Made by a program: the position numbers and the translations under genes. DNA of 64,000 nt from CADCTP01 sp963849885 (GTDB lineage: Bacteria; Actinomycetota; Actinomycetes; Mycobacteriales; CADCTP01), in NCBI GenBank assembly GCA_963849885.1, contig CAWKIV010000006.1, positions 880,923 through 944,922 on the forward strand. Direction: 5' to 3'. Shown here one piece after another: positions 8,930 to 17,471 of the stretch (position 1 is the stretch's first letter; each line of letters starts with the position of its first letter). Under the pieces are notes generated by a model that was given only the letters and a program-made list of their open reading frames with translations, searched no databases and had not been told where the DNA came from.

Positions 8930-9794
8930 GGTAGGCGACCGCGAGCCGGGCCCGCCGGCGCTCCGGCGGCTGGTCGGCCAGGTGCGCCACCAGTCGCTCC
9001 CGCTCGGCCGGGTCCAGCGCCCGGTCCAGCAGCTCCCCGTACGTCGGCGAGGTCGGGTTGGGCGCGATGCCGAGCATCTCCCGGATCGGCACCCGGGTCA
9101 GGCCGAAGCCGACGTCGGCGCCGACCCGCGCCTCGTACGCCAGGGACAGCTCGGCGAAGCCGGCCGCCTCGGCGGCGGCGAGCAGGTCCCGCTCGTCGTA
9201 GTCGACGATCGGGTCGTCGGCCGGCCGGTCCGCCCGGGCCGCCGCGGCCACCCGGTCGGCCAGGTCCCGTACCGCGGACACGTCGAAGCTCCACAGCCGG
9301 CCCGGCGGCTCCGGCGAGCCGAAGCTGTTCACCGGCTCGAACAGGGACAGCCGGCCGCCCGGCCGCAGCACCCGGTGCAGCGCGCGCAGGCAGGCCGGCT
9401 TGTCCCGGACGTACAGCAGGACCGAGCGGAGCACGACCACGTCGACCGACCCGTCCGGGATGCCGGCCAGCTCCGGCAACCCGGCGACCACGAACCGGCA
9501 GCGGCCGGCCGCCCCGACCGCCTCGGCCGTCCCCCGGCAGTGCTCCAGCAGCGGCGCCGACACGTCGCTGAAGACCACCACGCCGTCCGGGGCGACCCGG
9601 TCCAGCGCGGCGAAGCCGAGCAGGCCGTCGCCGCAGCCCACGTCGAGCACGGTCTCCCCGGGCGCCGGCGCGGCCCCGTCGAGCACCCGGTCCCGGATCG
9701 GGCCGAGCACCCGCATCGCCTCCGCGTGCCGGGCCGGGCTGTCGCCGTGCCGGGTGCGCAGCACCCACTCCGCCCACCGATCGGTCGTCGCCAC
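8907..9794 (-). CDS. class I SAM-dependent methyltransferase
   Basis: Small-molecule methyltransferase of about 295 aa. Motif I is VLDVGCGDGLLGF and the acidic loop FSDVSAPLL follows. The segment VDVVVLRSVLLYV corresponds to motifs II/III, as in the UbiE/Coq5-like group. GTG 9794 is chosen because AGGA lies 7 nt upstream; TTG 9830 would add 12 residues. The substrate is unknown. It is transcribed towards the GGDEF-EAL gene (3' ends overlap) and away from fprA. Confidence 0.85.
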   Translation of the reverse strand: MATTDRWAEWVLRTRHGDSPARHAEAMRVLGPIRDRVLDGAAPAPGETVLDVGCGDGLLGFAALDRVAPDGVVVFSDVSAPLLEHCRGTAEAVGAAGRCRFVVAGLPELAGIPDGSVDVVVLRSVLLYVRDKPACLRALHRVLRPGGRLSLFEPVNSFGSPEPPGRLWSFDVSAVRDLADRVAAAARADRPADDPIVDYDERDLLAAAEAAGFAELSLAYEARVGADVGFGLTRVPIREMLGIAPNPTSPTYGELLDRALDPAERERLVAHLADQPPERRRARLAVAYLTARRPA

Positions 9795-9901
9795 CCCGGG
9801 ATCCTGCCCGGCACCGCGAAGGCGGGACAAGACGGGCAGACGAGCAGCGTCCGGGCGACTACCGTGGGGAGCGGCCCCGGCCCCGGGAGGGAGTGGATGG
9901 G

Positions 9902-11248
9902 ATGGCGGACCTGCACGTCGCGGTGGTCGGTTCCGGCCCGGCGGGGGTGTATGCGGCGGACGCGCTGACCCGCGGCACCACCGGGGTGACCGTGGACGTG
10001 CTGGATCGGCTGCCGGCGCCGTACGGGCTGGTCCGCTACGGGGTGGCCCCCGACCACGTGAAGATGAAGTCGGTGGACGCGGCGCTGCGCAAGGTGCTGG
10101 AGCGGGACGCGGTGCGCTTCGTCGGCAACGTGGCCGTCGGCACCGACCTGACCCTCGACGACCTGCGCCGGCACTACGACGCGGTGGTCTTCGCCACCGG
10201 CGCGGCGGTGGACCGGCGGCTCGGGGTGCCCGGCGAGGACCTGCCCGGCAGCTTCTCCGCGACCGACTTCGTCGCCTGGTACAGCGGGCACCCGGACGCC
10301 GAGCTGGACCGCTTCACGCTGCGGGCCCGCCGGGTGGTGGTGGTCGGCGTCGGCAACGTGGCCGTCGACGTGGCCCGGGTGCTGGCCAAGACCGCGGCCG
10401 AGCTGAGCCCGACCGACGTGCCCGGGCACGTGCTCGACGTGCTGGACGCGAGCGCGGTCGAGGAGGTCACCATGGTCGGCCGGCGCGGCCCGGCCCAGGC
10501 CCGCTTCACCACCAAGGAGCTGCGCGAGCTGGGCGAGCTGGCGAACGCGGACGTGATCGTCGACCCGGCCGACCTGGCGCTGTCCGAGGCGGACGAGGCG
10601 GCCGTGGCGGAGGACCGGACGCTGCGGGCCAACCTCGAGGTGCTGCGCGGCTGGGCCGGGCGGTCACCGCAGGGGCGGCCGCGGACACTCACCCTGCGCT
10701 TCTGGCTCCGGCCGGCCGCCGTCCTCGGGGTGGACGCGGTCAGCGGGCTGCGCACCGAGCGGACCCGGCTGGCCGGCGGCCGGCTGGTCGGCACCGGGGA
10801 GACGGTCGACCTGCCGGCGGAGATGGTGCTGCGGTCGGTCGGCTACCGGGGGGTGCCGCTGCCCGGGCTGCCGTTCGACGAGGCCACCGGGTGCGTGCCG
10901 CACGCGGCCGGCCGGGTGCTCACCGAGGGCGGCCCGCTGCCCGGGGTGTACGTGGCCGGCTGGGTCAAGCGCGGCCCGACCGGGGTGATCGGCACGAACA
11001 AGTCGGACGCGGCGGAGACCGTGGCCACCCTGCTGACGGACGCCGACGGGCTGCCGCGGGCGCCGGAGCGGGACCCGGACGCGGTGCTGGAGCTGCTCTG
11101 CGAGCGGGGCGTGGACCCGGTCGAGTGGACCGGCTGGCAGGCGATCGACGCGGCCGAGCAGGCGCTCGGCGCGGCCCGCGGCTGCGCCCGGGTCAAGATC
11201 GCCGACCGCACCACCCTGCTCTCCACCGCCCGCCCTCCCCGCGACTGA
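9902..11248 (+). CDS. fprA: FprA-type ferredoxin/adrenodoxin-NADP+ reductase
   Basis: FAD- and NADP-dependent reductase that passes electrons from NADPH to ferredoxin, often for cytochromes P450. About 448 aa, like Mycobacterium tuberculosis FprA (456 aa), with matching segments throughout: GSGPAG at residues 10-15, YGLVRYGVAPDH, GEDLPGS, the NADP site VGVGNVAVDVAR, VGRRGPAQA, SVGYRGVPLPGLPFD and GWVKRGPTGVIGTNK. ATG 9902 is preferred over GTG 9893 because GGGAGGGA is 10 nt before the ATG but only 2 nt before the GTG. A possible redox partner for the P450 at 48 kb, by inference only. Confidence 0.93.
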   Translation: MADLHVAVVGSGPAGVYAADALTRGTTGVTVDVLDRLPAPYGLVRYGVAPDHVKMKSVDAALRKVLERDAVRFVGNVAVGTDLTLDDLRRHYDAVVFATGAAVDRRLGVPGEDLPGSFSATDFVAWYSGHPDAELDRFTLRARRVVVVGVGNVAVDVARVLAKTAAELSPTDVPGHVLDVLDASAVEEVTMVGRRGPAQARFTTKELRELGELANADVIVDPADLALSEADEAAVAEDRTLRANLEVLRGWAGRSPQGRPRTLTLRFWLRPAAVLGVDAVSGLRTERTRLAGGRLVGTGETVDLPAEMVLRSVGYRGVPLPGLPFDEATGCVPHAAGRVLTEGGPLPGVYVAGWVKRGPTGVIGTNKSDAAETVATLLTDADGLPRAPERDPDAVLELLCERGVDPVEWTGWQAIDAAEQALGAARGCARVKIADRTTLLSTARPPRD

Positions 11249-11318
11249 GCACTCCCCGCCGCGGCTGAGCGGTCGTGAGCATGCCGCCCCCGGTCCGGAC
11301 CCCGACGTACGGTGAGGT

Positions 11319-12422
11319 GTGCGCGCGGGCGGGTGGCGGTGGGGCGTGATGGCGGTCGGCGTCTCCGCGCTGGTCAGCCTGCCGCTCGCGGTCGGCGCCC
11401 TGCCGGCCCGCTCCGACGCCCGGTCCGCCGACGAGCTGGTGGCGGCGGTGCGCCGGTCCGGCACCGTCGGCTACTCCGGCTACGCGGAGGCGGTCGGCGG
11501 GCTGTCGCTGCCGCTGAGCGCGGACTTCTCCGGCATCGCCGACCTCTTCGGCGACCGCGCCCGGCTGCGGGTGTGGTGGCGCGGCGAGCAGGACTGGCGG
11601 GTGGACACCGTGCAGGCCACCGGCGAGACCGGGCTGCGCCGGGACGTCGAGGGACTGTGGACCTGGGAGTACGAGCGGGGGACGGCGCTGCGCACCACCG
11701 ACCCGGCGGTGCGGCTGCCCCGGGCCGCGGACCTGGAGCCGGCCGCGCTCGGCCGGCGGCTGCTGTCCGAGGCGCGGCCCGGCGAGGTCGAGCGGCTGCC
11801 GGCCCGCCGGATCGCCGACCGCGGCGCGCCCGGGCTCCGGTTGCGGCCGGCCGACCCCGGCACCACGGTCGAGCGGGTGGACGTCTGGGTGGACGGCGCG
11901 ACCGGCGTGCCGCTGCGGGTGGAGGTGTACGGCACCGGCGCGGCCCGGCCGGTGGTGGAGACCGCGTACCTCGACTTCCGCGCGGACCGGCCGGCGGCCG
12001 GCACGACCCGGTTCGCGCCGCCGTACCCGGGACGGGTCCGGCGCGAGCTCAACCCCGACCTGGCCGCGTCGATCAACGTCTTCTCGCCGGTCGTGCCGCC
12101 GCTGGAGCTGGCCGGGCTGCCGGTCCGGACCCGGGTGGAGGGCCTCGGCTCCGTCGGCACGTACGGCACCGGGCTGACCGTGCTGGTCGCGGTGCCGCTG
12201 CCCGGGCGGGTGTCCCGACCGCTGCGCGAGCAGCTGACCGGCACCCCCGGCATCACCGAGACCGGGACCGGCCTGCGGCTCACCGCCGGCCCGCTGTCGC
12301 TGCTGCTCACCACCCCGCCCGGCCGGCGGAGCTGGCTGCTCACCGGCACCGTGGACGCGGCCACCCTGGACCGGGCGGCCGCCCAGATCGCCACCGACCC
12401 GCCGGTCGAGGAGCCGCGGTGA
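11319..12422 (+). CDS. secreted LolA/RseB-like protein upstream of an ABC exporter
   Basis: Exported protein, 367 aa, with an N-terminal signal (basic residues, then VMAVGVSALVSLPLAVGALPA) and a beta-rich body resembling the LolA/MucB-RseB lipoprotein-carrier fold (repeated DVEGLWTWEYERG and RVDVWVDGATGVPLRVEVY segments). A protein of this kind often precedes an ABC transporter in actinomycetes, and here the stop overlaps the ATPase start (GTGA), so the three products probably work together at the membrane. TACGGT lies 5 nt before GTG 11319, suggesting a leaderless or nearly leaderless transcript. Precise function unknown. Confidence 0.72.
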   Translation: MRAGGWRWGVMAVGVSALVSLPLAVGALPARSDARSADELVAAVRRSGTVGYSGYAEAVGGLSLPLSADFSGIADLFGDRARLRVWWRGEQDWRVDTVQATGETGLRRDVEGLWTWEYERGTALRTTDPAVRLPRAADLEPAALGRRLLSEARPGEVERLPARRIADRGAPGLRLRPADPGTTVERVDVWVDGATGVPLRVEVYGTGAARPVVETAYLDFRADRPAAGTTRFAPPYPGRVRRELNPDLAASINVFSPVVPPLELAGLPVRTRVEGLGSVGTYGTGLTVLVAVPLPGRVSRPLREQLTGTPGITETGTGLRLTAGPLSLLLTTPPGRRSWLLTGTVDAATLDRAAAQIATDPPVEEPR

Positions 12423-13702
12423 CCGCAGCGATCGTGACCCGGGGCCTGACCAAGCGCTTCGGGTCGCTCACCGCGGTCGACTCGGTCGACCTGGCGGTGG
12501 AGCCGGGCGACGTCTACGGCTTCCTCGGCCCGAACGGGTCCGGCAAGACCACCACGGTCCGGATGCTGTTGGGTCTGGTGCTGCCGACCGCCGGCACGGT
12601 CGAGGTGCTCGGCGCGCCGATCCCCCGGCACGGCCGGCAGGTGCTGCACCGGGTGGGGGCGCTGGTCGAGGCGCCGGCCGCGTACGGGCACCTGGGCGCC
12701 CGGGCCAACCTCGCGCTGCTCGACGCGGCCGGCCCGGGCGGACCGCGGCGGACCCGGCGGGCCCGCATCGACGAGGCGCTGGAGCAGGTCGGGCTGGCCG
12801 CGGTCGGGCGGCGACCGGTGAAGGCGTACTCGCTGGGCATGCGGCAGCGGCTCGGCATCGCCGCCGCGCTGATCCGCCGCCCGGAGCTGCTGGTGCTGGA
12901 CGAGCCGACGAACGGGCTCGACCCGCGGGGCATCCACGAGATCCGCGACCTGCTGCTCGGGCTCAACGCGGAAGGCACCACCGTCTTCCTGTCCAGCCAC
13001 CTGCTCGCCGAGGTGGAGCAGCTGTGCCGGCGGGTCGGGGTGGTCGACCGCGGGCGGCTGGTGCTGCAGGAGTCGCTGGCCGCGCTGCGGGCGCCGACCG
13101 GGCGGGTGGTGGTCCGCACGCCCGACCCGGAGTGGGCGGTGTCGCTGCTCGACGGCTCGCTGCACGGCCGGGACGGGGACCGGCTGTGGATCGAGGCGCC
13201 GGACGCGGCCGCGCTGAACGCCCGGCTGGTCGGGCACGGGATCCGGGTCAGCGAGATCGCCGAGGAGCGACGCAGCCTGGAGGACGTGGTGCTGGCGGCG
13301 ACGTCGGCCGGCAGCGACCGGGTCGACGCGCCGGCCGGGCCCGGCGCCGCCGAGGTGCTCGACAGCCGGCCGGCGGCGGCGCCGCTGCCCCGGCGCACCC
13401 CGGCCGGTGCTCCGGAGTCCTGGGCTCCCCCGACCGGTCCACCGGTGGCCCTCGGCCCGGCGCCCGGACGGCCCGCCGCCCGGCCGGGCAGCGCCGGAGC
13501 GGACGACCCGGCGCCCGGACGGCCCACCGCCGGGCCGGGGACCGCCGGAACGGACGACCCGGCGCTCCGGACCGCCCGCCGCCCGGCCGGGGACCGCCGG
13601 AACGGACGACCCGGCGCTCGGACGGCCCACCGTCGGGCCGGGGAGCGCCGGAGCGGACGACCCGGCGCGGGACGCCGACCGGTCCGAGCGGGAGGGGGCG
13701 CC
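12419..13702 (+). CDS. ABC transporter ATP-binding protein with repetitive C-terminal linker, in frame with the permease
   Basis: ATPase of a CcmA/DrrA-like exporter. GTG 12419 overlaps the upstream stop. Walker A is GPNGSGKTT (37-45), the ABC signature YSLGMRQR (137-144), and Walker B LLVLDEP (157-163). After residue ~300 comes a Pro/Gly/Ala-rich tail built of four 17-residue units (type GRPTAGPGTAGTDDPAL). In the frame as written there is no stop before the permease, so both proteins form one 3'-continuous reading frame to 14518. However, the repeat continues in the next frame after about 13566 and reaches TGA at 13704-13706, overlapping the permease GTG as a GTGA junction. One extra base in the third repeat unit therefore appears to have removed the natural stop. 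Confidence 0.85.
13458..13664 (+). repeat. 51-bp coding tandem repeat, four copies, third copy with one extra base
   Basis: Four imperfect copies of a 51-bp unit encode the linker between the ABC ATPase and its permease. Units 1, 2 and 4 are 51 bp; unit 3 (from about 13564) is 52 bp, reading GCTCCGGAC where the matching place in other units reads GCGCCCGGAC or GCTCGGAC. The extra base moves the reading frame. Confidence 0.8.
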
Positions 13703-14518
13703 GTGATCGGCGTCGAGCTGCGCAAGCTGCTGCGCCGGCCGCGCACCTGGATCGTCATCGCGCTCATCGACGCGCTGCCCACGCTGGTCGCCGTCCTGCT
13801 CGCGATCACCGACCTGGCCCCCCGGCCGGGCACCGGGCCGGCCTTCCTGTCCGCGGTGCTCAGCAACGGGGTGCTCTTCCCGGCCGCGGCGCTGGCCATC
13901 GTGCTGCCGCTCTTCCTGCCGGTCTCGGTGGCGATCATCGCCGGCGACTCGATCGCCGGCGAGGCCCAGGCCGGCACGCTGCGCTACCTGCTGGTCCGGC
14001 CGGCCGGGCGCACCCGGCTGCTGGTCGCCAAGCTCGCCGCCGTGCTCGTCTTCGTCGCGCTCGCGGTCGTGGTGGTGACCGTGACCGCGTACTTCGTCGG
14101 CACCGGCCTGTTCGGCAGCCAGCCGCTCGGCGGCTCGATCGTCTCGGTCTCCGGCAGCACGCTCACCGTCCAGCAGGCGGTGGTCCGCACCCTGCTGGCG
14201 ATGGCGTACGTCGCCTTCTCCATGCTCGGCGTGGCCGCGGTCGCGATCTTCCTGTCCACGGTGACCGACTCCCCGCTGGCCGCCGCGATGGGCGCGCTCG
14301 CCTTCCTGGTCACCTCCTCCCTGCTGCTCACCCTGGACGCCGCCGGCGCGCTGAAGCCGTACCTGCCGACCCGCTACTGGCTGGCCTTCGTCGACCTCTT
14401 CCGGGACCCGATCCTGTGGCGCGACATCGTCCGCGGGATCGGCCTGCAAGCGGTCTACGTGGTCGTCCTGCTCGGCGCCGCCTGGGCCAACTTCACCACC
14501 AAGGACATCAAGTCCTGA
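13703..14518 (+). CDS. ABC transporter permease
   Basis: Membrane subunit of the exporter, 271 aa from GTG 13703, which has GGGAGGGGG 6-12 nt upstream. Six hydrophobic segments are visible, beginning with WIVIALIDALPTLVAVLLAI. The periplasmic loop after segment 1 and the GDSIAGEAQAGTLRYLL segment are typical of ABC-2 permeases. It starts in the same frame as the ATPase, so it may be made separately from its own start, as a fusion, or both. A strong hairpin follows the stop. Confidence 0.85.
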   Translation: MIGVELRKLLRRPRTWIVIALIDALPTLVAVLLAITDLAPRPGTGPAFLSAVLSNGVLFPAAALAIVLPLFLPVSVAIIAGDSIAGEAQAGTLRYLLVRPAGRTRLLVAKLAAVLVFVALAVVVVTVTAYFVGTGLFGSQPLGGSIVSVSGSTLTVQQAVVRTLLAMAYVAFSMLGVAAVAIFLSTVTDSPLAAAMGALAFLVTSSLLLTLDAAGALKPYLPTRYWLAFVDLFRDPILWRDIVRGIGLQAVYVVVLLGAAWANFTTKDIKS

Positions 14519-14550
14519 CCGCCCCCGCTGCTGGTGGCCGGCTGACCGGG

Positions 14551-14589
14551 CGCGTCGCGCCCGGCTCCCCTCGGGCCGGGCGCGACGCG
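14551..14589. terminator. bidirectional terminator-like hairpin, perfect 15-bp stem
   Basis: CGCGTCGCGCCCGGC (14551-14565) and its exact complement (14575-14589) are separated by a 9-nt loop. The hairpin lies between the convergent permease and folE genes and could serve both. No T-tract. Another ~145 bp of non-coding DNA separates it from folE; it holds only small dyads (GTGCAA/TTGCAC at 14602-14623 and the palindrome GCACGCGTGC at 14716-14725). Confidence 0.65.
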
Positions 14590-14735
14590 CGACCGGGCGC
14601 CGTGCAACCGGGCCGTCTTGCACCGGTGGAAGCACGGGGCGCTGATGTTAGAGCAGGTGACAGCGCCATACGTACGACTCCGGCGAAGACTCGGCGACGA
14701 GTAGTGGATCTCCTTGCACGCGTGCGAGACGGGCC

Positions 14736-15377
14736 TCAGCCGAGCTCGTCGATGCTCGCCACCGGCGCCCCCAGGGCCTTGATGAGAAACTCCACCCGCG
14801 CCGAGGTGTCCTCGGCGAACAGGCCCCGGTAGTCGTCGGTGATGGTGTCCGCGCCGTGCGCCCGGGCGCCACGCGAGGACATGCAGGAGTGGTCCGACCG
14901 CACCAGCACCGCCACCCCGCGGGTGGCGAGGCACTGCTCCACCGCGTCGGCGATCTGCGTGGTCAGCCGCTCCTGCACGGTCGCCCGGGCGGCGTACTCC
15001 TGCGCGACCCGGGCCAGCTTGGACAGCCCGACGATGCGGGCCCCCGCCACCGGGACGTACATGACCACCGCGATCCCGTCGAAGACGAGCAGGTGGTGCT
15101 CGCACACCGAGGTGACCGGGATGCCGCGTACCGCGATGGCGGTGTGGCCCTCCGGCCGGAACGTGGTGGCCAGGTGCCGCCGCGGCTCCAGGTGCCGGCC
15201 CCAGGTCAGCTCGTCCAGCGCGCGGACGAACCGCTCCGGCGTCTTCTCCACCCCGTCCCGGCTGGTGTCGAAGCCGAGCGCGGCCAGCGCGGCCCGCATG
15301 TGCTCGGCCGCGGCGGCGATGTCGGCCCGCGGGGTGCCGGTCGGCACGCCCACCGCGGCCAGGTCGGCGGCGGTCAT
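14736..15377 (-). CDS. folE: GTP cyclohydrolase I (FolE)
   Basis: Converts GTP to 7,8-dihydroneopterin triphosphate, the first step of both folate and 7-deazaguanine synthesis. 213 aa, normal length. Zinc ligands are in SVCEHHLLVFDG (Cys, His) and SDHSCMSSRG (Cys); the EKTPERF and GLSKLARV segments are characteristic. ATG 15377 overlaps the queE stop by 4 nt, so it is the last gene of the queCDE-folE operon. That position argues that it feeds preQ0 synthesis rather than folate. Confidence 0.96.
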   Translation of the reverse strand: MTAADLAAVGVPTGTPRADIAAAAEHMRAALAALGFDTSRDGVEKTPERFVRALDELTWGRHLEPRRHLATTFRPEGHTAIAVRGIPVTSVCEHHLLVFDGIAVVMYVPVAGARIVGLSKLARVAQEYAARATVQERLTTQIADAVEQCLATRGVAVLVRSDHSCMSSRGARAHGADTITDDYRGLFAEDTSARVEFLIKALGAPVASIDELG

Positions 15378-16138
15378 CGGCCCCGCTCCTCGCCCCAGAG
15401 GAGGGTGTGCAGCCGGACGGTGAGGTTCCAGCCGCGGGCCAGCACCGGGTCGGCCAGCGCCCGGCCGCGGTCGACGACCGTGCCGGCGTCGACGCCCTCC
15501 GGCATCACCCAGACCGAACCCGGCGGCAGCTCGTGGTCGGCGACGATCCGGCCGACCTCGTCCAGCTGCGACACCGCCTGGACCACGAACTTGAACCGCG
15601 CCCGCCCCCGCGGCGCCAGCTCGGCGAAGGCGGCCAGCGCCGGCGCGCTGATCCGCAGCTCGGCCGGGTCGCCGGCATGCGCCAGCTTCGGGGACACGTT
15701 GAAGACCGGGTCGCCGGGCAGATCCGGCGCCGGGATCCGGGTGCCGTTGGTCTCCACCTCGATGTCCATGCCGAGGCCGGTGGCGGCCGCCAGCAGGCTG
15801 CGGAACGCCGGCCGCCCCTGGTGGCCGAGCGGCTCGCCGCCGGTGACGACCAGCAGCGGCACCACCCCGGGCGGCACCGCCGCGGCCAGCCGCTCCACCA
15901 GCCGCTGCCACCGCACCGGACGGATCTGCTCCCGCAGGTCCCAGAGCTTGGCATTCCATGTGTACGCCGTGTCGCACCAGGTGCAGTGGAGGTTGCAGCC
16001 GCCGAGGCGGACGAAGAGCGCGAGGCGGCCGGTCGAGGGTCCCTCGCCCTGGAAGGTGGGGCCGAAGACGTCCGCGACGTAGAGCACGTCCGGGGACGGC
16101 TCGGCGCCGGCGTCGGCGGCCAGCGGGAGGACGCTCAT
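15374..16138 (-). CDS. queE: 7-carboxy-7-deazaguanine synthase (QueE)
   Basis: Radical-SAM enzyme that converts 6-carboxy-tetrahydropterin to 7-carboxy-7-deazaguanine. 254 aa. The cluster motif is CNLHCTWC (Cys48, Cys52, Cys55), the CxxxCxxC arrangement of radical-SAM enzymes, preceded by FQGEGPSTGR, a QueE hallmark. The substrate-binding ETNGTRIPAP and GGEPL motifs are present. The start overlaps the queD stop and the stop overlaps the folE start, both by 4 nt, so translation is coupled. Confidence 0.95.
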   Translation of the reverse strand: MSVLPLAADAGAEPSPDVLYVADVFGPTFQGEGPSTGRLALFVRLGGCNLHCTWCDTAYTWNAKLWDLREQIRPVRWQRLVERLAAAVPPGVVPLLVVTGGEPLGHQGRPAFRSLLAAATGLGMDIEVETNGTRIPAPDLPGDPVFNVSPKLAHAGDPAELRISAPALAAFAELAPRGRARFKFVVQAVSQLDEVGRIVADHELPPGSVWVMPEGVDAGTVVDRGRALADPVLARGWNLTVRLHTLLWGEERGR

Positions 16139-16668
16139 CCGGACACACCCCCGACCGGGACCGCGACGCGCCCGTCCACCGGGCCGGGGACGCCGTACGC
16201 CGCGTAGTTGACGCCGGTCTCCTGCACCTCGACCAGGCTCACCCAGCCGCCGGGCGCGTGCTCGACGCCGCCGAGCACCTGCTCGCCGACGCGGTGCAGC
16301 AGGATGGCCACGTTCTCCACCGTCGGCCACTCCAGGTCGGCGGCCAGCTTCTCCTCGCCGGCCGCCCCGTGCCCGCGCCCGAAGACGAAGAGCTTCAGCT
16401 CCGGGAAGCGGGCCAGCACCGGCAGCAGCGGATCGGCGGCGCCCAGCATCAGCCCGTGGTCGAGCTGGCCGTCGACCCAGCCGCGCAGGCCGGCCTTGAA
16501 CGCGCCGAACTCCGCGCCGATGCTGTCCCGCAGCGCCGGGAAGCTGGCCGTGACCTGCAGCTGCCAGGAGTGCCCGTGCAGGCTGGTGCACTTCCCGCCC
16601 AGGTGCGGCAGCCGGTGCGCGGTCTCCGCGTTGTGCAGCAGCTTCACCGAGTGGTGCGCACCGGTCAC
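16135..16668 (-). CDS. queD: 6-carboxytetrahydropterin synthase (QueD)
   Basis: Zinc enzyme that turns dihydroneopterin triphosphate into 6-carboxy-5,6,7,8-tetrahydropterin. 177 aa. Zinc ligands His18, His31 and His33 (ETAHRL and SLHGHS) and catalytic Cys27 (GKCTSLHGH) are all in place, and the C-terminal VEVQETG segment carries the substrate Glu. Slightly longer than E. coli QueD because of an insertion around residues 75-110. Overlaps queC and queE by 4 nt each. Confidence 0.95.
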   Translation of the reverse strand: MTGAHHSVKLLHNAETAHRLPHLGGKCTSLHGHSWQLQVTASFPALRDSIGAEFGAFKAGLRGWVDGQLDHGLMLGAADPLLPVLARFPELKLFVFGRGHGAAGEEKLAADLEWPTVENVAILLHRVGEQVLGGVEHAPGGWVSLVEVQETGVNYAAYGVPGPVDGRVAVPVGGVSG

Positions 16669-17381
16669 GGTGCCACCGCCTCGAACCGGGTGGTGTCGTC
16701 CGCGTAGGCGGTCGGGTCCGGCACGCCGGCGTCCTGGAAGGCCTCCCGCCGCTCGTAGCAGGTCCCGCAGACCCCGCAGTGCACGTCGCCGCCCTTGTAG
16801 CAGGACCAGGACAGGTGCAGCGGGGCGCCCAGCTCGGCGCCGCGGCGGGCGATGTCGGTCTTCGACACGTGCACGAACGGCGCCTCCACCGCCGGCGGGT
16901 CGAACCCCTCGTTGGCGATCGCGGCGAGCTCGCCGAGCGCGCTGACGAACTCCGGCCGGCAGTCCGGGTAGACGGCGTGGTCACCGGCGTGCATGCCGAG
17001 GGCGACCACCGCGGCCCGGCGGGACACCGCGAGGCCGACGAGCACGCTGGCGATGATCATGTTGCGGTTGGGGACGACCGTGGCCTTCATCGTCTCCCAC
17101 GCGTAGTGGCCCTCCGGGACGTCCACGGACGGGTCGGTGAGCGCCGAGCCGGACAGCAGCGTGCCGACCGCGCGCAGGTCGACGACTATGTGCTCGGCCG
17201 CGTAGTGGGCGGCGACGGCGCGGGCCGAGTCCAGCTCGCGGATGTGCCGCTGCCCGTAGTCGACCGACACGGCGAGCAGCCGGTGCGGCCGCTCGCCGGC
17301 GGCGTAGTGGGCCATCAGGGTCGTGGAGTCCATGCCGCCGGACAGCGACACGACGGCCAGCGGCCGAGGGTCCGTAGTCAT
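16665..17381 (-). CDS. queC: 7-cyano-7-deazaguanine (preQ0) synthase QueC
   Basis: ATP-dependent enzyme making preQ0 from 7-carboxy-7-deazaguanine and ammonia. 238 aa. The PP-loop SGGMDS is at residues 14-19 and four zinc-site cysteines lie in SWSCYKGGDVHCGVCGTC near the C-terminus. First gene of the operon. ATG 17381 sits 6 nt after TACGGT, leaving no room for a riboswitch leader. No tgt, queA/queG, queF or dpd gene is in the window, so the fate of preQ0 (tRNA, DNA or a secreted deazapurine) cannot be told here. Confidence 0.96.
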   Translation of the reverse strand: MTTDPRPLAVVSLSGGMDSTTLMAHYAAGERPHRLLAVSVDYGQRHIRELDSARAVAAHYAAEHIVVDLRAVGTLLSGSALTDPSVDVPEGHYAWETMKATVVPNRNMIIASVLVGLAVSRRAAVVALGMHAGDHAVYPDCRPEFVSALGELAAIANEGFDPPAVEAPFVHVSKTDIARRGAELGAPLHLSWSCYKGGDVHCGVCGTCYERREAFQDAGVPDPTAYADDTTRFEAVAP

Positions 17382-17387
17382 GTGAGC

Positions 17388-17393
17388 ACCGTA
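17388..17393 (-). promoter_or_regulatory. -10 box of a probable leaderless promoter for queC-queD-queE-folE
   Basis: TACGGT on the minus strand ends 6 nt before the queC ATG. No Shine-Dalgarno and no space for a preQ1-type riboswitch. Confidence 0.5.
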
Positions 17394-17471
17394 CGGTACA
17401 TCGGACTGTTGGGCAGGAATGGATCGATCAGGTGGGAGAGAGCGACGACCCGGACAAGATCCGGACTTGGC

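Noticed and set aside
13407..13706. 99-codon frame inside the ABC linker as an independent gene
   Set aside because: It lacks its own ribosome site and begins inside the ATPase tail. Its end continues the same 17-residue repeat, so it is the displaced C-terminus of the ATPase.
17382..17471. preQ1 riboswitch upstream of queC
   Set aside because: The probable -10 box is only 6 nt before the start codon and no aptamer-like structure is seen in the 90-bp gap.
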